A stretch of DNA of 32,054 bases from Phallusia fumigata (lineage: Eukaryota > Chordata > Ascidiacea > Phlebobranchia > Ascidiidae), in contig QXVZ01029675.1 of NCBI GenBank assembly GCA_008931825.1, positions 1-32,054 of the forward strand, read 5' to 3'. The notes below the pieces were generated by a model. It ran no database searches, was not told where the DNA came from, and was given only the letters and a program-made list of their open reading frames with translations. The number at the start of each line of letters is the position of its first letter. Position 1 is the stretch's first letter. Below, one piece after another: positions 10,922-22,604 of this stretch. The position numbers and the translations under genes are program-made.

Positions 10922-13900
10922 TTAACTGCTGTTGGAACTTGCAACAGAGTTTCGTTTCAAAACCGCATTATCCACCTGACTGGTTTCTCGGCTGTATCTA
11001 TATTCATACTGGGTGGTTGGGGATGGGGTCGAAGGTTTCGAAATCGGCGTTCGAGGAGATTCCGGTGAATGTTTCAATATAGTTACAGAAGTAGCAGAGA
11101 GTGCACTGCTTCTTCTGTGGTCTTGCACTGGACCCGGTTTAAGGTACGGATTCCTCGTCGTTGAAATACTGCTGACGTTTTTGGAATGTCGCCGCCTCCA
11201 GCTGCTTCCGTATTTGCTTCCGTCGCTAAATCCCTTATTCCGGAACAGCATCACCCACTGGTTACGCACCATCTTGGGTCGAATAGTGAAAACCAGGAAA
11301 ATCCACAAGCCCTGTAAATCAATGGCAATTTTTGTGTGAAAACATAGCTAAATTTTTGTCCAAACCTTAGAACGCATATTGATCTCCACAGACGTCTTAC
11401 CGCTTAGGTGTATTTGTACATACGAGGCTCATCTATTGTTAACGGCTGTAAAGGTTACCAACCAAATGTGCACAATCGTTTTTAAAATCTTTTACCACAA
11501 TCATTAATTTAGAGCTAACGTGACAGTGCTTCGTACGTTTTGTCATGTTTTTGAAGTGAGTCAGGCGACCACATTGTTGTCATTCGATGTCAGAGGTAAA
11601 TGACAAACGTGCTTTTCGTAATGAACGTTTACCAAAAAAAAGTTCGAACCTGAAAGGCGTTAAAAATCACAAAAAGGTATGACAATATTCTTCGTATAAC
11701 GCCATCTTGATTTTGGTCGATATTGATGAGAAATCCTAAAATCCACGTCGGTCCACTAAGCAATATTATTGCCGCAGCGTTGATCACATGCTGACGAGCC
11801 TGTTGGCAAACAAACAACAAATACAAAATTATTCAAAATTATCCCAATCCATATTTATATCCTGTTATGTAAACGTTGAAATTGATTCGTAAAAATCAAA
11901 TCAAAATTAAAATAAAGTTTTGTTGGCGAACATTTTAAAAAGTGCATTCGTCCGTAACAAAGTCTAAGTAATTGATGTAAAATGTCTTACTTATGTTACA
12001 CCTCTAAAAAAAACTCTTGTAAAGGTTGAATGCAAGGAAGTTATGTTCAATGAAATGTTGTCAAAAACTTAGGCCTTATAAAGCGCGCCATTGGGAGGGC
12101 GTCCCTGATGACGTAATGCACACATTTTATCATTTCAACTGAAGTCTTATGATGGTACAAACCTTCACGCCTCGTGCGCTGCTTCTCACTCTGGTTAGAT
12201 TCGTGTTTGAACGCTTACAGGTCACGTGGTACAAGACAATAGAAAACAAACCAACATTGACCAACATTATAACTCCCATTGGGACGAGGAAAGCCCAATA
12301 CATCGAAAGTTCAGTCAACCAACACCTTTAATGTCCAAAAAACATGTGTAAAGTACTAAACAGGTAAACAACATTTCATTGCTGTAAATGACATATCTTC
12401 TACTTTAATCATTGACATCTTATATGATAAACATTTTTAATGAGAAGATGCAAGCTAGTACCTTTGTGTAAAATATTTTCTACCGTTCCACAACATTCCT
12501 CACAACAGCGTAACGTAGAAAATGTTTTAAACACAAGCACTGGCTTGTTCCTTTATATTGAGACTGTTTAAAACCGTGAAATGTGTACATTAATTTTGTA
12601 AACATGTCGGAACAGTTTAACTTTTTCCGCTGCCAATGTTTTTTACACGACACACAACATTTTTTGCGACAAAAATAATTTTCAGGCAATCATAAAGAAA
12701 CTTACACAGCTGTTTCTCTGTACATGGGATACATCCGGAAATATTCGTCGCCCGAATGAGTGTTGACAAGTCCGAAGTGCGCCCCAAGTGTCACAATGGC
12801 GAGCAAAGCGGGAAATCCCCAACCAAATAAACATGACTTTCGAACATAATGCCGCACTGTACTCCAAATTTTTACGAACATTAAATACATGTCCAGAATT
12901 TCTATGAACATCCAAGCGAACGTTGATGTTGTGAAGAAGTGCATAAAAAATCCAGACTGAAAGGCAAATTTTCAAAACCATTTAAAATTGACTAATCCCG
13001 TCTGAAACAATTAAAAAAACATTACCTAGATGTAAACAATTTGTGTAAATATTGTGTTAAGAAACCACGGCAGAACATGATAATAGTTACCAAATGGGTT
13101 TTGATAGTTCCACAGGTTTTGCCCCTTGCTTTGTGCCTTTGTTTCGAACTACAGTTTAGTGCGTTGATGTGGTTTGTGAGATTATTTGAGTTTTTTTTTA
13201 AGTTTTTTTACGACTTCAAATGTATTGATTGTCCACAGCGTAAATATTAAGATTTACAAAAATATGTTTATTAACTAGTTCCTTGTATTAAAATAAATGT
13301 TTTATTTTAATTTTTCGGAAGCACCTGAATCGTACACATGTTTGTGGTTCTAAAAACTGCAGGGTTCGCGGCGACGTAAGATTTTACGTTTATTTTTGTA
13401 TTTTTAGTTGGTTTGACGACTTCAAACCACCAAATACCAAACGGTTCACGCTGGGTAACATGAACTACGTTAAACAACGCAGTAGTTTAAACTGTTTTAG
13501 AATACGATCCGTTCTCCTATGCTTGACACTTGGTTGCCCAAGGCGGCTTAAAATACGCAGTGAACGTGCAGTGAGAACGTAGATCATCCCCTACCTTCGT
13601 CTGGTGCTATAAGTGTAGTTTAACCAAAAAATTCCGAAAACGTCATTGTACCATTCTTGGCTACCAGTAAAAAGTCATTCAAACGAATGCTGTTCGTAAA
13701 CGGGATACTTTTACACAAAAAGAACGACTTAAGGCTTAGAAAACTTGGTAGTCGCCAGATGTTTTCGTCCATCTTAAGTCCAGCTAAGATTAAAATTGAG
13801 TGGGCACCGTTTTCAGATCACTGACTCACAAAGGCAATTTGCTGCGAGACCCGACACTTTTACATTTTTCGGCCGTTTAGCTTTTTGTAATGATGGCTAT

Positions 13901-14667
13901 CATTACCGTCGTTGCACACGAGCCATATTGGCTTAACTTTATGCACAATTTGCTGTCTGACTGCTGTTTTTGATCAGTAGCATGACAAAGGAAAGGCTTT
14001 TCATCCATATCACCGTGTAAGAAACACAAGAAAATTGGAAATTTGTCAGCTAATATAAATCTGCTGTCTGTGCTCTTTCAAAGAAATGTACTTTAAATGT
14101 GCAACATATATCTTAATTCTTTAGACCAGAAGCCGAAAAGAAACATTGATGAAACTGTACTCCAATGCTTGTCAACATTTTAGTGAAGTCTGCAAAGTGC
14201 ATACAGTTGCCCGAGGAATTTGACCGCGGAGTTTTGCTCAAAAACTAAAGCCGCGGAAAAAGTCCGCGGATAGATTGCGGGGTTTTGCCCAAGCGTGTTT
14301 AGACTCGTTGAACTCACCGCAACACATTGCTGCTCATTGCGCGGAAGTGATGCTGCAATTCCGAAAATATATGTCACATAGACTCCAAACAAAGAAATGC
14401 AGAAGTGAACGAGAATCCTTTTCGACTTATGCTTACGTAACGGCCTGCAAATATCAAAAAAGGAATTACGCACATAGTCTCTAATTCGTTGCTGTAAGAA
14501 TCGAACTTAATAAAAGCAAACAGCCGATAACACCACAAAATATTTGTCTTACTTTACCTGAACATAGTGTATGTTAGAATTGTACAAAATAGAGCAACAA
14601 GTGATAACCCGCAACCGATGTATGTTAGAATGTTGAGAACACTATCATGGATCGAAGTTTCCACGCT
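10922..14667 (-). other. Seven-TM region and cytoplasmic tail of adhesion GPCR
   Basis: TM1 in 14667-14558, TM2 in 14444-14318, TM3-TM4 in 12956-12706, ECL2 and TM5 in 12325-12163, TM6-TM7 in 11799-11650, end of TM7 and tail in 11311-10922. Family signatures: Cys at the start of TM3 (EQQCVA-SGFFMHFF), TFAWMFIEILDMYL in TM3, the CWL motif of ECL2, GPTWILGF in TM6 and NAFQ-GLWIF in TM7. The tail is Ser/Arg-rich with many SP/TP sites. The 12957-14317 intron (1.36 kb) shows nothing recognisable apart from three CCGCGG palindromes near 14226-14268. Confidence 0.92.
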
Positions 14668-17600
14668 CTAAGTAAAATAGTTTACTCAGTGTGACTGACA
14701 TTTGAATGTTTTGATTGTTTTTTTGTCATTTTAAAAATGATAGTAAATTATTGTTTTACCATGAGCACAGCAAAGCTCGTCAAGTGATCACATTGACACA
14801 GGACGCCATTTTCAGCACCGGGTGACGGCAAAGTTACACAACCTTCCTGGGACCACGCACCCTCTTCTACGTCGTAAAAAACGCACCGTGGATTGTAAAC
14901 AGACATTTGCACCGAAGTGCTATTGCCTTGATCTAAAGGTTCAAACGAGCTTTCAATAAACGGGAGCCTGTGAAACAAATGGGAATTTTGGTAAATCAAA
15001 TAGAGCGTTATAAAATAGATTACTTACAATATTTGTACGGGAGTGGTCAAATTTTGAACAACTCTGTTTGCCACAGTTGCACCGATAACGCCACTGTTGA
15101 TAACAGCCTGATTTCGACTTGCAAACATCATGCTGGCATTTGATACCGGGGCGACATTCGGCGCTCGAAACAATGTAGCGTCTCCGTATGCAGTGAATGA
15201 AATTCTTTCCTTTGTGGCAAAATTTTTAGCATGTAAAAAGTTTGCATATAATTGTAACAATTCAAATATTAGAGCTCATAGTTCACCTGGGGCAATCTAG
15301 CAAGCAAATCAGCAGGTAGACTGATTGTTGGACTTAATGTTGATTCCTCAAACGTGGTGTTAAAGCCATCACGAAGAGAGAAATTTCGCTCTGCGCCTAT
15401 TTGTATAAATGCCGTTAATAATCTGACCTTAACGTTTTACATTCTACTCTATTTACTAGCAGTTCGGTTGGTGTCGATAGCTCCTACGTTGAGATTGTCC
15501 TGCTTCAGTTGGAAAACCCCGTCTTGCAACATTATGTTACTCAATAAAACTTCGGTTAGGTTTGTGACCGACGAAGCCACAGCATTGTCCAGTATGCCTG
15601 TAAGTAATTAAAACAACAACTTAAAATATTCTTTTAGCCTGTTTCAATCTGTGGATAAACGCAAACAACATACCAACAACCGAACCAAGCGAATTTATAA
15701 CTTCCAAAACAGAAATTGCAACAGTTTCTGTTACAATAACCCCCGGCCCAGGATCTGCAAACATCATTAAACCCAGAACCACTTCCATAGCCCCCTCCAT
15801 CGTTACGTTTCCTTCAAGTAAGTAAATCGAATTAGTTGGGATATAGAACGTTTATCCCAGTGAAAAGGTGATAACTTACCCTCTGTTACGTATAGGATCG
15901 AAGATCCTGACCACATATTTGCTTCTTGACCAATGTTATCGTTTGTAATATTCGTAGGAGGAGGTGGCGGTGTTGGCTGCATAAATATAAAAGCAAATTT
16001 ACAATAGTTTCAAGCAGTATTTCCCGGAATCAAGAAACAAAATTCTACATCATCGTAACTCAAAATAGCGCTTTCCATGCAAATATTCGAGATCTTACCT
16101 GTGGTAAAGTTGTCGTGGTTGCTTCAGACGTGGTGCCCGTGGTTGTTGCGGGTGTACTACGCGTTGTTGTTTGAAGAGTTGTACTCCGTGTGGTGGCCTC
16201 GGAAGTTGTACTCCGTGTGGTGGCCTCCNGCAGGTAGACTGATTGTTGGACTTAATGTTGATTCCTCAAACGTGGTGTTAAAGCCATCACGAAGAGAGAA
16301 ATTTCGCTCTGCGCCTATTTGCATAATTGCCGTTAATAATCTGACCTTAACGTTTTACATTCTACTCTACTTACTAGCGGTTCGGTTGGTGTCGATAGCT
16401 CCTACGTTGAGATTGTCCTGCTTCAGTTGGAAAACGCCGTCTTGCAACATTATGTTACTCAATAAAACTTCGGTTAGGTTTGTGACCGACGAAGCCACAG
16501 CGTTGTCCAGTATGCCTGTAAGTAATTAAAACAACAACCTAAAATACTCTTTTAGCCTGTTTCAATCTATGAATAAACGCAAACAACATACCAACAACCG
16601 AACCAAGCGAATTTATAACTTCCAAAACAGAAATTGCAACAGTTTCTGTTACAATAACTCCCGGTCCAGGATCTGCAAACATCATTAAACCCAGAACCAC
16701 TTCCATAGCCCCCTCCATCGTTACGTTTCCTTCAAGTAAGTAAATCGAATTAGTTGGGATATAGAACGTTTATCCCAGTGAAAAGGTGATAATTTACCCT
16801 CTGTTACGTATCGGATCGAAGATCCTGACCACATATTCGCTTCTTGACCAATGTTATCGTTTGTAATATTNCCTCTGTTACGTATAGGATCGAAGATCCT
16901 GACCACATATTTGCTTCTTGACCAATGTTATCGTTTGTAATATTCGTAGGAGGAGGTGGCGGTGTTGGCTGCATAAATATAAAAGCAAATTTACAATAGT
17001 TTCAAGCAGTATTTCCCAGAATTAAGAAACAAAATTCTACATAATCGTAACTCAAAATAGCGCTTTCCATGCAAATATTCGAGATCTTACCTGTGGTAAA
17101 GTTGTCGTGGTTGCTTCAGACGCGGTGCCCGTGGTTGTTGCGGGTGTACTACGCGTTGTTGTTTGAAGAGTTGTACTCCGTGTGGTGGCCTCGGAAGTTG
17201 TACTCCGTGTGGTGGCCTCCGGAGTTGTACTCCTTGTGGTGGCCTCGGAAGTTGTACTCCTTGTTGTGGCCTCTGGAGTTGTGCTTACTGTAGTTATTGA
17301 GTTGATGGGGATAGTGGTATCGATTGCAGTAGTTGCCTCAGTAGTCGGTATAACAGTGGTTGCTTCAGAAGTGGTGCTCGTTGTATCTGCCTCAAATGTG
17401 GTGTTCATCATGGTTGTTTCAGGACTGGTGCTGACTGTAAATGCTATACATGCTTTATTAAATGCTTTCAGTAGCAAAGTTAAAGAAATGCAATTTGTTA
17501 CCATTCACTTGTTAATTACAATATTTGTCCACAATGTTAGCAATCAAATGTTATTGTCGGCAATGTTATTGAAGCAGTTTTAAATTTTTTTGTGCTATAA

Positions 17601-20600
17601 TGTTCAAGGACAACTGCAAGCAAGGTGTTAATTGTAAGTATTCTTAAAACGCTTCATTTCAATGAATATATACGATATTGTCGAGTAACATATAAACTGG
17701 TATTTTTTCGTAAACTTTTGTGCGCGAATAGTCGTTTACACCATTGTTGGCTACCTGTTGTTTGTTGAATTGTAAGGACTGGGGTTGTTTCTGGAACAGT
17801 TCTTGTGGTAACTCCTTCCTGTGTAGGATTGTCTGCAGTTCTATGCGTTGTGCTACTGATTAATGTTTCTTGGAGAGTGCTGTGTTCAGGAATTTTCAAC
17901 CCCGTCGTTGCTTCTACAGTTGTCACTTCTGGCATTGTGCTGGGTGTGGCAGCTTCTATTGTGGTAGGTGTTTGAGCAGTGGTAAGAATATTCGTATCTT
18001 GTGTTGAAATGACCGCTGAGGTTTTAGCCTTAGTACTAGTTGAAATAATTTCTGTGCCCAAAGTAAATGTCGATACTTCTTGCAATGCATCAGTTGGGTT
18101 TGCTTCTGTATTTGTGTTCATGGTGCTAAAAGAGTTAGCTGAAGACGTCACACGTGCTGGGACCGTAGAAGTGAGCGCTTGCATTGTGGACGCAGCCACA
18201 GTTTTCTTTTCGGTGTTTGTTTTGGAAGTTTCTTCCACTGTGTTGGCTAATGTCGTTTCCATGATTGCACCATTTTTGGTTGTTATTGCTTGTGTTGTTC
18301 CAGGAGCCGACGTGTCTTTTACGATTTTGGACGTGAATAAATCTTCCGTGGTTCCTTCTTGTGTTGTGCTGACTTCAGTTGTGTCTGTATGTAGTGACGT
18401 TGTTATTTCATGTGTACTTGGGGTTGTGCCTGATGCCGAACTAGCTGTAGCTGCAGTTGAATTTTGCGTGTTGTCGGCTTTAGTCGTATCTGGTGGGGTA
18501 GTAACTATGGCCGTGTTTTGTGTAGTTTTTGTGCCAGCTGTAGTCGTATCTGATGTAATGTTAACTCCAAACGCATCTGGTGTTGCGATGCCTGTAGTTG
18601 TATCTGGTATTGTGCTTCCTCCAGGAGTATGTGGTGCTATGCTTGCTTTAAAAGTATTTGGTGTTGTATTACTTGCAGTCGTATCCAGTATTGTGCTAAC
18701 TATTGGTGTTGTAATTTCTCTAGTTGTATCTAGTTTTGTGGTAGCTTTAGAGGTATCTAAAGTTGTAATGTGTGTGGTTGTATATGGTGTAGTGCTTGCT
18801 GCAGAGGTAGATGGTACTGCGCTAGATATGACCGTTTCTGGGGTTGTACTGTTGGAAATTAGATTTTTTTCTGTGACAACTGTTATTTCTTGTGTTGCAG
18901 TAACTGTTGTTCTTTCCTTTTTGGTTGTTAATGTTTTTTGTGTAGTGACAAGTGTTTCAAGTATCGTACCAGATGCACTTGTACTTGCTGTTGTGCTGTG
19001 TGAAATTGTATCTTGTGTTGTGGCGGATTTAGTTGTGCTTTGTGCGCTTGGGGCCGGTGAGGTATCTGGTGTTGTGACAGGTTTTGAAGCATTTTGTGTT
19101 GTTCCACCTAGTGTTGAAGTAACTGTGGTCGGTTGTATAGTGCTGTCTGTTGCTGTTTCTTGTGTGGTGCTAGCAGTAGTTATATCGTTGATTGTACTGT
19201 CTTTTATTGTACTTTGTGTTGTGCTAGCTTTTTTTGTATCTTGAACGGTTATCGTTGCGGTTTCTATTGTTGAACCAGGTTTAGTTACAACAAGTGTTGT
19301 GGCCAATGTTACTTGTGAAGTGCTAACTGTAGTTATGTCCGACGTTTGAATCGATAGGGTAATTGCATGTGTGGTTGTGTCAGTCGTAGGCGTGTCTCGT
19401 GCGATGCTGGCTGAGGTAGTTTCTTGCATAGAACTTGTCGTCAAATCAAATCGCGTCACAGTGTCTTGTGTAACAGCAAACTTGTCAGTAACTGCACCGT
19501 AAAACATATTATGTCTAGGTGGATAAATCTTTAAGGTTAGCTCACAGTAGACCGAACTACTTGTAAAAACTAGGTTAACAAAAGAAGGTTATGCCAAAAG
19601 AACCTCAGGTTATTAATCAGCAATAGCGTTTTAACGAGTAAGGGTTAAACTCTTAGCAAAGAGCAGCAGCAGCAGGTACAAATTAGTGAGCAGCAAACAG
19701 AACAAGGTTAAAATGATACCTTCCGCTGTTGAAACTGATTTGGTTGCCTCCGCTGTACTTAAAGCGGGCGTTGTTTCGGGTAATGGCGCAGTGGTAATCG
19801 CTAAAAAATAGTCACATAAAGGTAAACGAAAACAACACAATTTTACTATAATCTCTATCCATTTTGTTTTCTGGACACTTTTTTCACCTACCCTTAATTT
19901 TCTGAGAGTTTAATTTACCATGCAAACCAAGCCGACGTCTAAGCGAGCAGTTAGCGTTATTGAACTTCTTTACAACCAGTACAGATATCAAAAGCTATTG
20001 CGCAATATGTTGTAAAATATGACGTCACAACCAAAGTAAATACCAACGTAGTTTGACTACAGTGAAACGTGGATGATTTTGAGGCACTACTAAAATAAAC
20101 TTAAAATTAAAATATTTCCTTAAATTCCCAACAATACTGAAAAGGAAAATAAAGAAAAAGGAACAGCGGTCATGTGCGACTTACCTGTACAATTCGAATC
20201 AGGGAATCTCGGATCACTTGAAATAAACCCTGCCGCACATTTGCAACTAAATCCACCAATAAAGTTGGCGCAGTCGAAGCTGGTCGTGCAGTTGTGCAAA
20301 GCATTGTTTTGGCACTCATCTATGTCTGCAAATTTTAGGCGTTAAAAACACGCACTTTTTTAAAAACTGTTTAGCGTTGCCACAAACCCTACCAGAGCAA
20401 CTGGTTCCTGGTAACGTGCGGTCGTTGTCTTGGTAACCGGAATTGCACTGACAACGAAATCCCCCTCCAAAGTTAATACAACGTGCATTTTCGGAACAAT
20501 TGTTCCGTTGTGAAGCTTCACATTCATTTATATCTAAACGTAATCAGCAGGAAATCAAACGCGGGTCTGCATCGCTTTTAAATGGAAAAACATTACTTAC

Positions 20601-22001
20601 CAGTGCAAATTAGCTCAGAAGATGAGCTTGTGTTGATGTACCCCTCATTGCACCTACAAGAAAATCCCCCTAACGAGTTGATGCATTGAGAGTTCGTTGG
20701 ACATGTATTGAGAGTGCTGTTTTCACATTCGTTTATATCTTAATCGAGAAAAATGTATGCTCCGTATTATTACTCTTGTATGGCGAAATGTAAGGGTTTT
20801 TACAAACAAGGTTTACCAGTGCAGTTAGATTGAGAGCCTGAAGCGCCATTATCTTGGAAGCCTGGATTGCACTGACAGGAAAAGCTCCCAAAAATATTTA
20901 CGCAAGTTGCGTTTGCGGAACACACCGGCTCAATCTGATTACATTCATTAAAATCTAAAAATACACATCTTCGATTAGTGCACGAAAAACGATTTTTATA
21001 ATTTTATTGATCAATAAACATGCTGTATATTTATATGTATAGATTTAATTTGGTTTTATAAACATCCTTTTTTATCATTTTTTGACATGTTTCGTTAACA
21101 TGTTTAAAACAGGGCGACCGCCCGGTGGAATGGTCTGAGGCGCTCGACCCATAAAAAAGACATATTCAAAACAACTGACATAAATCTCTGACAAACAAAA
21201 AGCAAAAAAAAAATTGATTTTAAAAAACATTACCTGCATTTTAAAGTAACCTAGCACATTTTCAACAAAGAAAACTGGTTGATTTTGGAGAACCGAATTT
21301 ACGCCAAATTCCTGTTATATTTACATTGGGTACGACGAACGCTCTTTCCGGTTTTAAACAGTTGGTTACCTGTTTGCGTAACCTATATATTTTATGAAAA
21401 AAACACATCTAGAAACGACCAATAGAACTTCGCTATAAAAACAATATCCGGAATTGATGCTAGGTAAAAGGTACTGCAAACAAGATAAAACACTGGAATA
21501 TACGAACCTATAACCGTTACACTCGGGACTTCTGTTAAATTTTCATTTCGAGAGGAAAGGACTTCGATGCCCTGTACGAACTGATTACATGTTAGACTGT
21601 CTTCACAGTTTAACGTAACCAGAATCGACGCACCTAACAATAATAAAACACATTGGACAAAATAATAAAAATTTCATTGCACACAACATCAAACAACGGA
21701 TTGTTCACGGTTGGGTTGTCATGTTTGTTTTTCTCTTTACAATCGAACGAACAGGCGCATAAGCGTGACCGAACGATTTTTACAAACTAACCCCAATTGG
21801 CAAACAACCGATTTTATGCGACAATAGAACAATTTTTTTACCTGACACTTGTGTAGCAAAGGTACTGCATAGGATGGCCGTAAAAATCCAATAGGAAATC
21901 ATCGGGGCAAAGTTTTTCCACAACAACTGTCCTGTTTTTAAACTTAATTCTTCCAGCCTGGTGGCATGATTTGTGTCAGAGTGTGCACCATTAACAACCA
22001 T
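10922..22001 (-). CDS. EGF-mucin adhesion GPCR, complete, 21 exons, about 1,690 aa
   Basis: Cell-surface adhesion receptor, closest in layout to the ADGRE (CD97/EMR) type; orthology not claimed. Coding exons, 5' to 3' on the minus strand: 22001-21842, 21633-21508, 20954-20817, 20738-20601, 20533-20393, 20325-20185, 19800-19720, 19491-17755, 17434-17091, 15976-15880, 15811-15674, 15597-15457, 15396-15287, 15209-15028, 14967-14760, 14667-14558, 14444-14318, 12956-12706, 12325-12163, 11799-11650, 11311-10922 (TAA). Summed length is 5,073 nt, divisible by three, and every junction keeps phase. Start chosen at 22001 (CCCATGG, good context). Domain order: signal peptide, short linker, four cbEGF, Thr/Ser mucin stalk, GAIN with GPS, 7TM, 100-residue tail. 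The block 15312-17220 is duplicated in the assembly, so duplicate GAIN exons at 16230-16967 must be dropped. The acceptor before exon 15209 has a weak pyrimidine tract. Confidence 0.9.
14760..15976 (-). other. GAIN domain with intact GPS autoproteolysis site
   Basis: Exons 15976-15880, 15811-15674, 15597-15457, 15396-15287, 15209-15028 and 14967-14760. The fold is recognisable from the RISFTAYGDATLF and ASMMFASRN segments and the GPS: NPRCVFYD, W, GC, then CQCDHLTSFAVLM. Cleavage is expected between Leu and Thr of HLT; the four GPS Cys and Trp are present, so the receptor should self-cleave and expose a tethered agonist starting TSFAVLM (family knowledge). Several NxT/S sequons are visible. 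Confidence 0.92.
15312..16228. repeat. First copy of 0.9 kb duplication (GAIN exons), ends at N 16229
   Basis: 917 bp repeated at 16230-17220 with a few SNPs. The copy starts inside exon 15396-15287 and ends in the 27-bp minisatellite of the mucin exon, partial here as 16228-16099. Lengths agree exactly once a 73-bp repeat plus N in the second copy is removed. Confidence 0.93.
16230..17220. repeat. Second copy of 0.9 kb duplication
   Basis: Carries second versions of exons 15396-15287 (partial), 15597-15457, 15811-15674 and 15976-15880. It is continuous with the rest of the mucin exon but truncated inside the GAIN exon at its left edge, so left to right only the first copy continues into downstream GAIN exons and only this one into the stalk. 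Confidence 0.93.
16798..16944. repeat. Nested 73-bp duplication across N 16871
   Basis: 16798-16870 and 16872-16944 are the same 73 bases with two visible differences, separated by a single N. It splits the copy of the exon otherwise seen at 15976-15880. Confidence 0.92.
17091..19800 (-). other. Thr/Ser-rich mucin stalk, about 720 residues in three exons
   Basis: Exons 19800-19720 (81 nt), 19491-17755 (1,737 nt, one open frame of 579 codons) and 17434-17091 encode low-complexity sequence dominated by Thr and Ser with Pro, Glu and Ala and almost no Cys or aromatics, as expected of a densely O-glycosylated stalk. The last exon includes a 9-residue tandem repeat (TTRSTTSEA). The complementary strand is open for over 400 codons only because ACA/ACT-rich codons lack stops when reversed. 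Confidence 0.9.
17149..17280. repeat. 27-bp coding minisatellite in mucin exon
   Basis: About five units of a 27-bp repeat encode TTRSTTSEA / TTRSTTPEA / TTRSTTLQT on the minus strand. Units differ mainly by AGG/CGG and TCC/CCG swaps. One edge of the large assembly duplication (16228 and 17220) falls inside this array. Confidence 0.85.
20185..20954 (-). other. Four tandem calcium-binding EGF modules
   Basis: Exons 20954-20817, 20738-20601, 20533-20393 and 20325-20185 (138, 138, 141, 141 nt) each encode one EGF with six Cys and a D-[IF]-[ND]-E-C calcium-binding start, and aromatic-C-x-C in the second half (e.g. GGFSCRCNEGY). All are symmetric phase 1-1 exons, so any can be skipped or duplicated without frame change, as in CD97/EMR isoforms. 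Confidence 0.93.
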
Positions 22002-22025
22002 GGGATTAGACAAAGCGACAAAAAC
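21508..22025 (-). other. GPCR 5' exons: signal peptide and N-terminal linker
   Basis: The first coding exon ends with a hydrophobic stretch, YWIFTAILCSTFA, behind a 35-residue hydrophilic N-region. An internal Met (MISYWIF) would give a conventional signal peptide. The second exon (21633-21508) encodes about 42 residues with two Cys and an NLT sequon, then splices in phase to the first EGF. An acceptor (tttctacag) lies 24 bases before the ATG, so the 5' UTR begins at a 3' splice site. Confidence 0.75.
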
Positions 22026-22128
22026 CTGTAGAAAATAGGAGAATTTTTACCCTCTCCATCCTGTTCGCCAGACAAAGTATGACCAGAATGTCCCCCGAGA
22101 GCAATTTTCACCCATTCACCCATGCACT

Positions 22129-22168
22129 TACGTCACATACGACTTCCTATGAATAACAGTGTGACGTA
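22129..22168. promoter_or_regulatory. Paired CRE-like sites upstream of the GPCR
   Basis: TACGTCA at 22129-22135 and TGACGTA at 22162-22168 form an inverted pair about 105-145 bases upstream of the GPCR's first visible exon, with CTTCCT (ETS-like) between them. Sites of this kind bind CREB/ATF factors. If the transcript is trans-spliced the true promoter could be here or farther up. Confidence 0.3.
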
Positions 22169-22583
22169 TACGCTCTTTAGCGCAAACTTTTTTATTAACC
22201 ACCATTTATAAACGCAAGTTTCACACTAAACAAAGTTTTTTATCTACTCCATATACGTTTAAGCAGGTCAAACTACTAACTTTTTATCGCCTGGACAGAA
22301 CTACTCCAAATTTTCTAACACTAAGAATATCTTGCGCAATACAAGACTTTTTACACATAACAAGGTTTACACTTAAAAATATTTTTTTCTATTTTTACTG
22401 CGTGCGGTGTATTTGTCTCATTCTTTATTGGCTGCTTTTAAACTATTTCCTTCAATTGTAACGTCCACAGAGCGACAACGGACATTCCTACTATGAGCTG
22501 CTTCAAACGAACAACATCACAGTTCTGTATCCCACGCATAATGTGCTGGGGTTGGGTAACCGTTCCCTTCATCTGTGAGTCAG

Positions 22584-22604
22584 TGACGCGTGACGGGTGT
22601 GACG
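22584..22604. promoter_or_regulatory. Cluster of three TGACG half-sites
   Basis: TGACG occurs at 22584, 22591 and 22600 in direct orientation within 21 bases, about 560 bases upstream of the GPCR start. Direct CREB/ATF or bZIP half-sites are possible; no experimental support. Confidence 0.22.

Noticed and set aside
17979-19244. 421-codon plus-strand open frame rich in Val/Ser
   Set aside because: It is the antisense of the Thr-rich mucin exon; ACA/ACT-biased codons leave the reverse strand free of stops. No independent start, splice or family signal.
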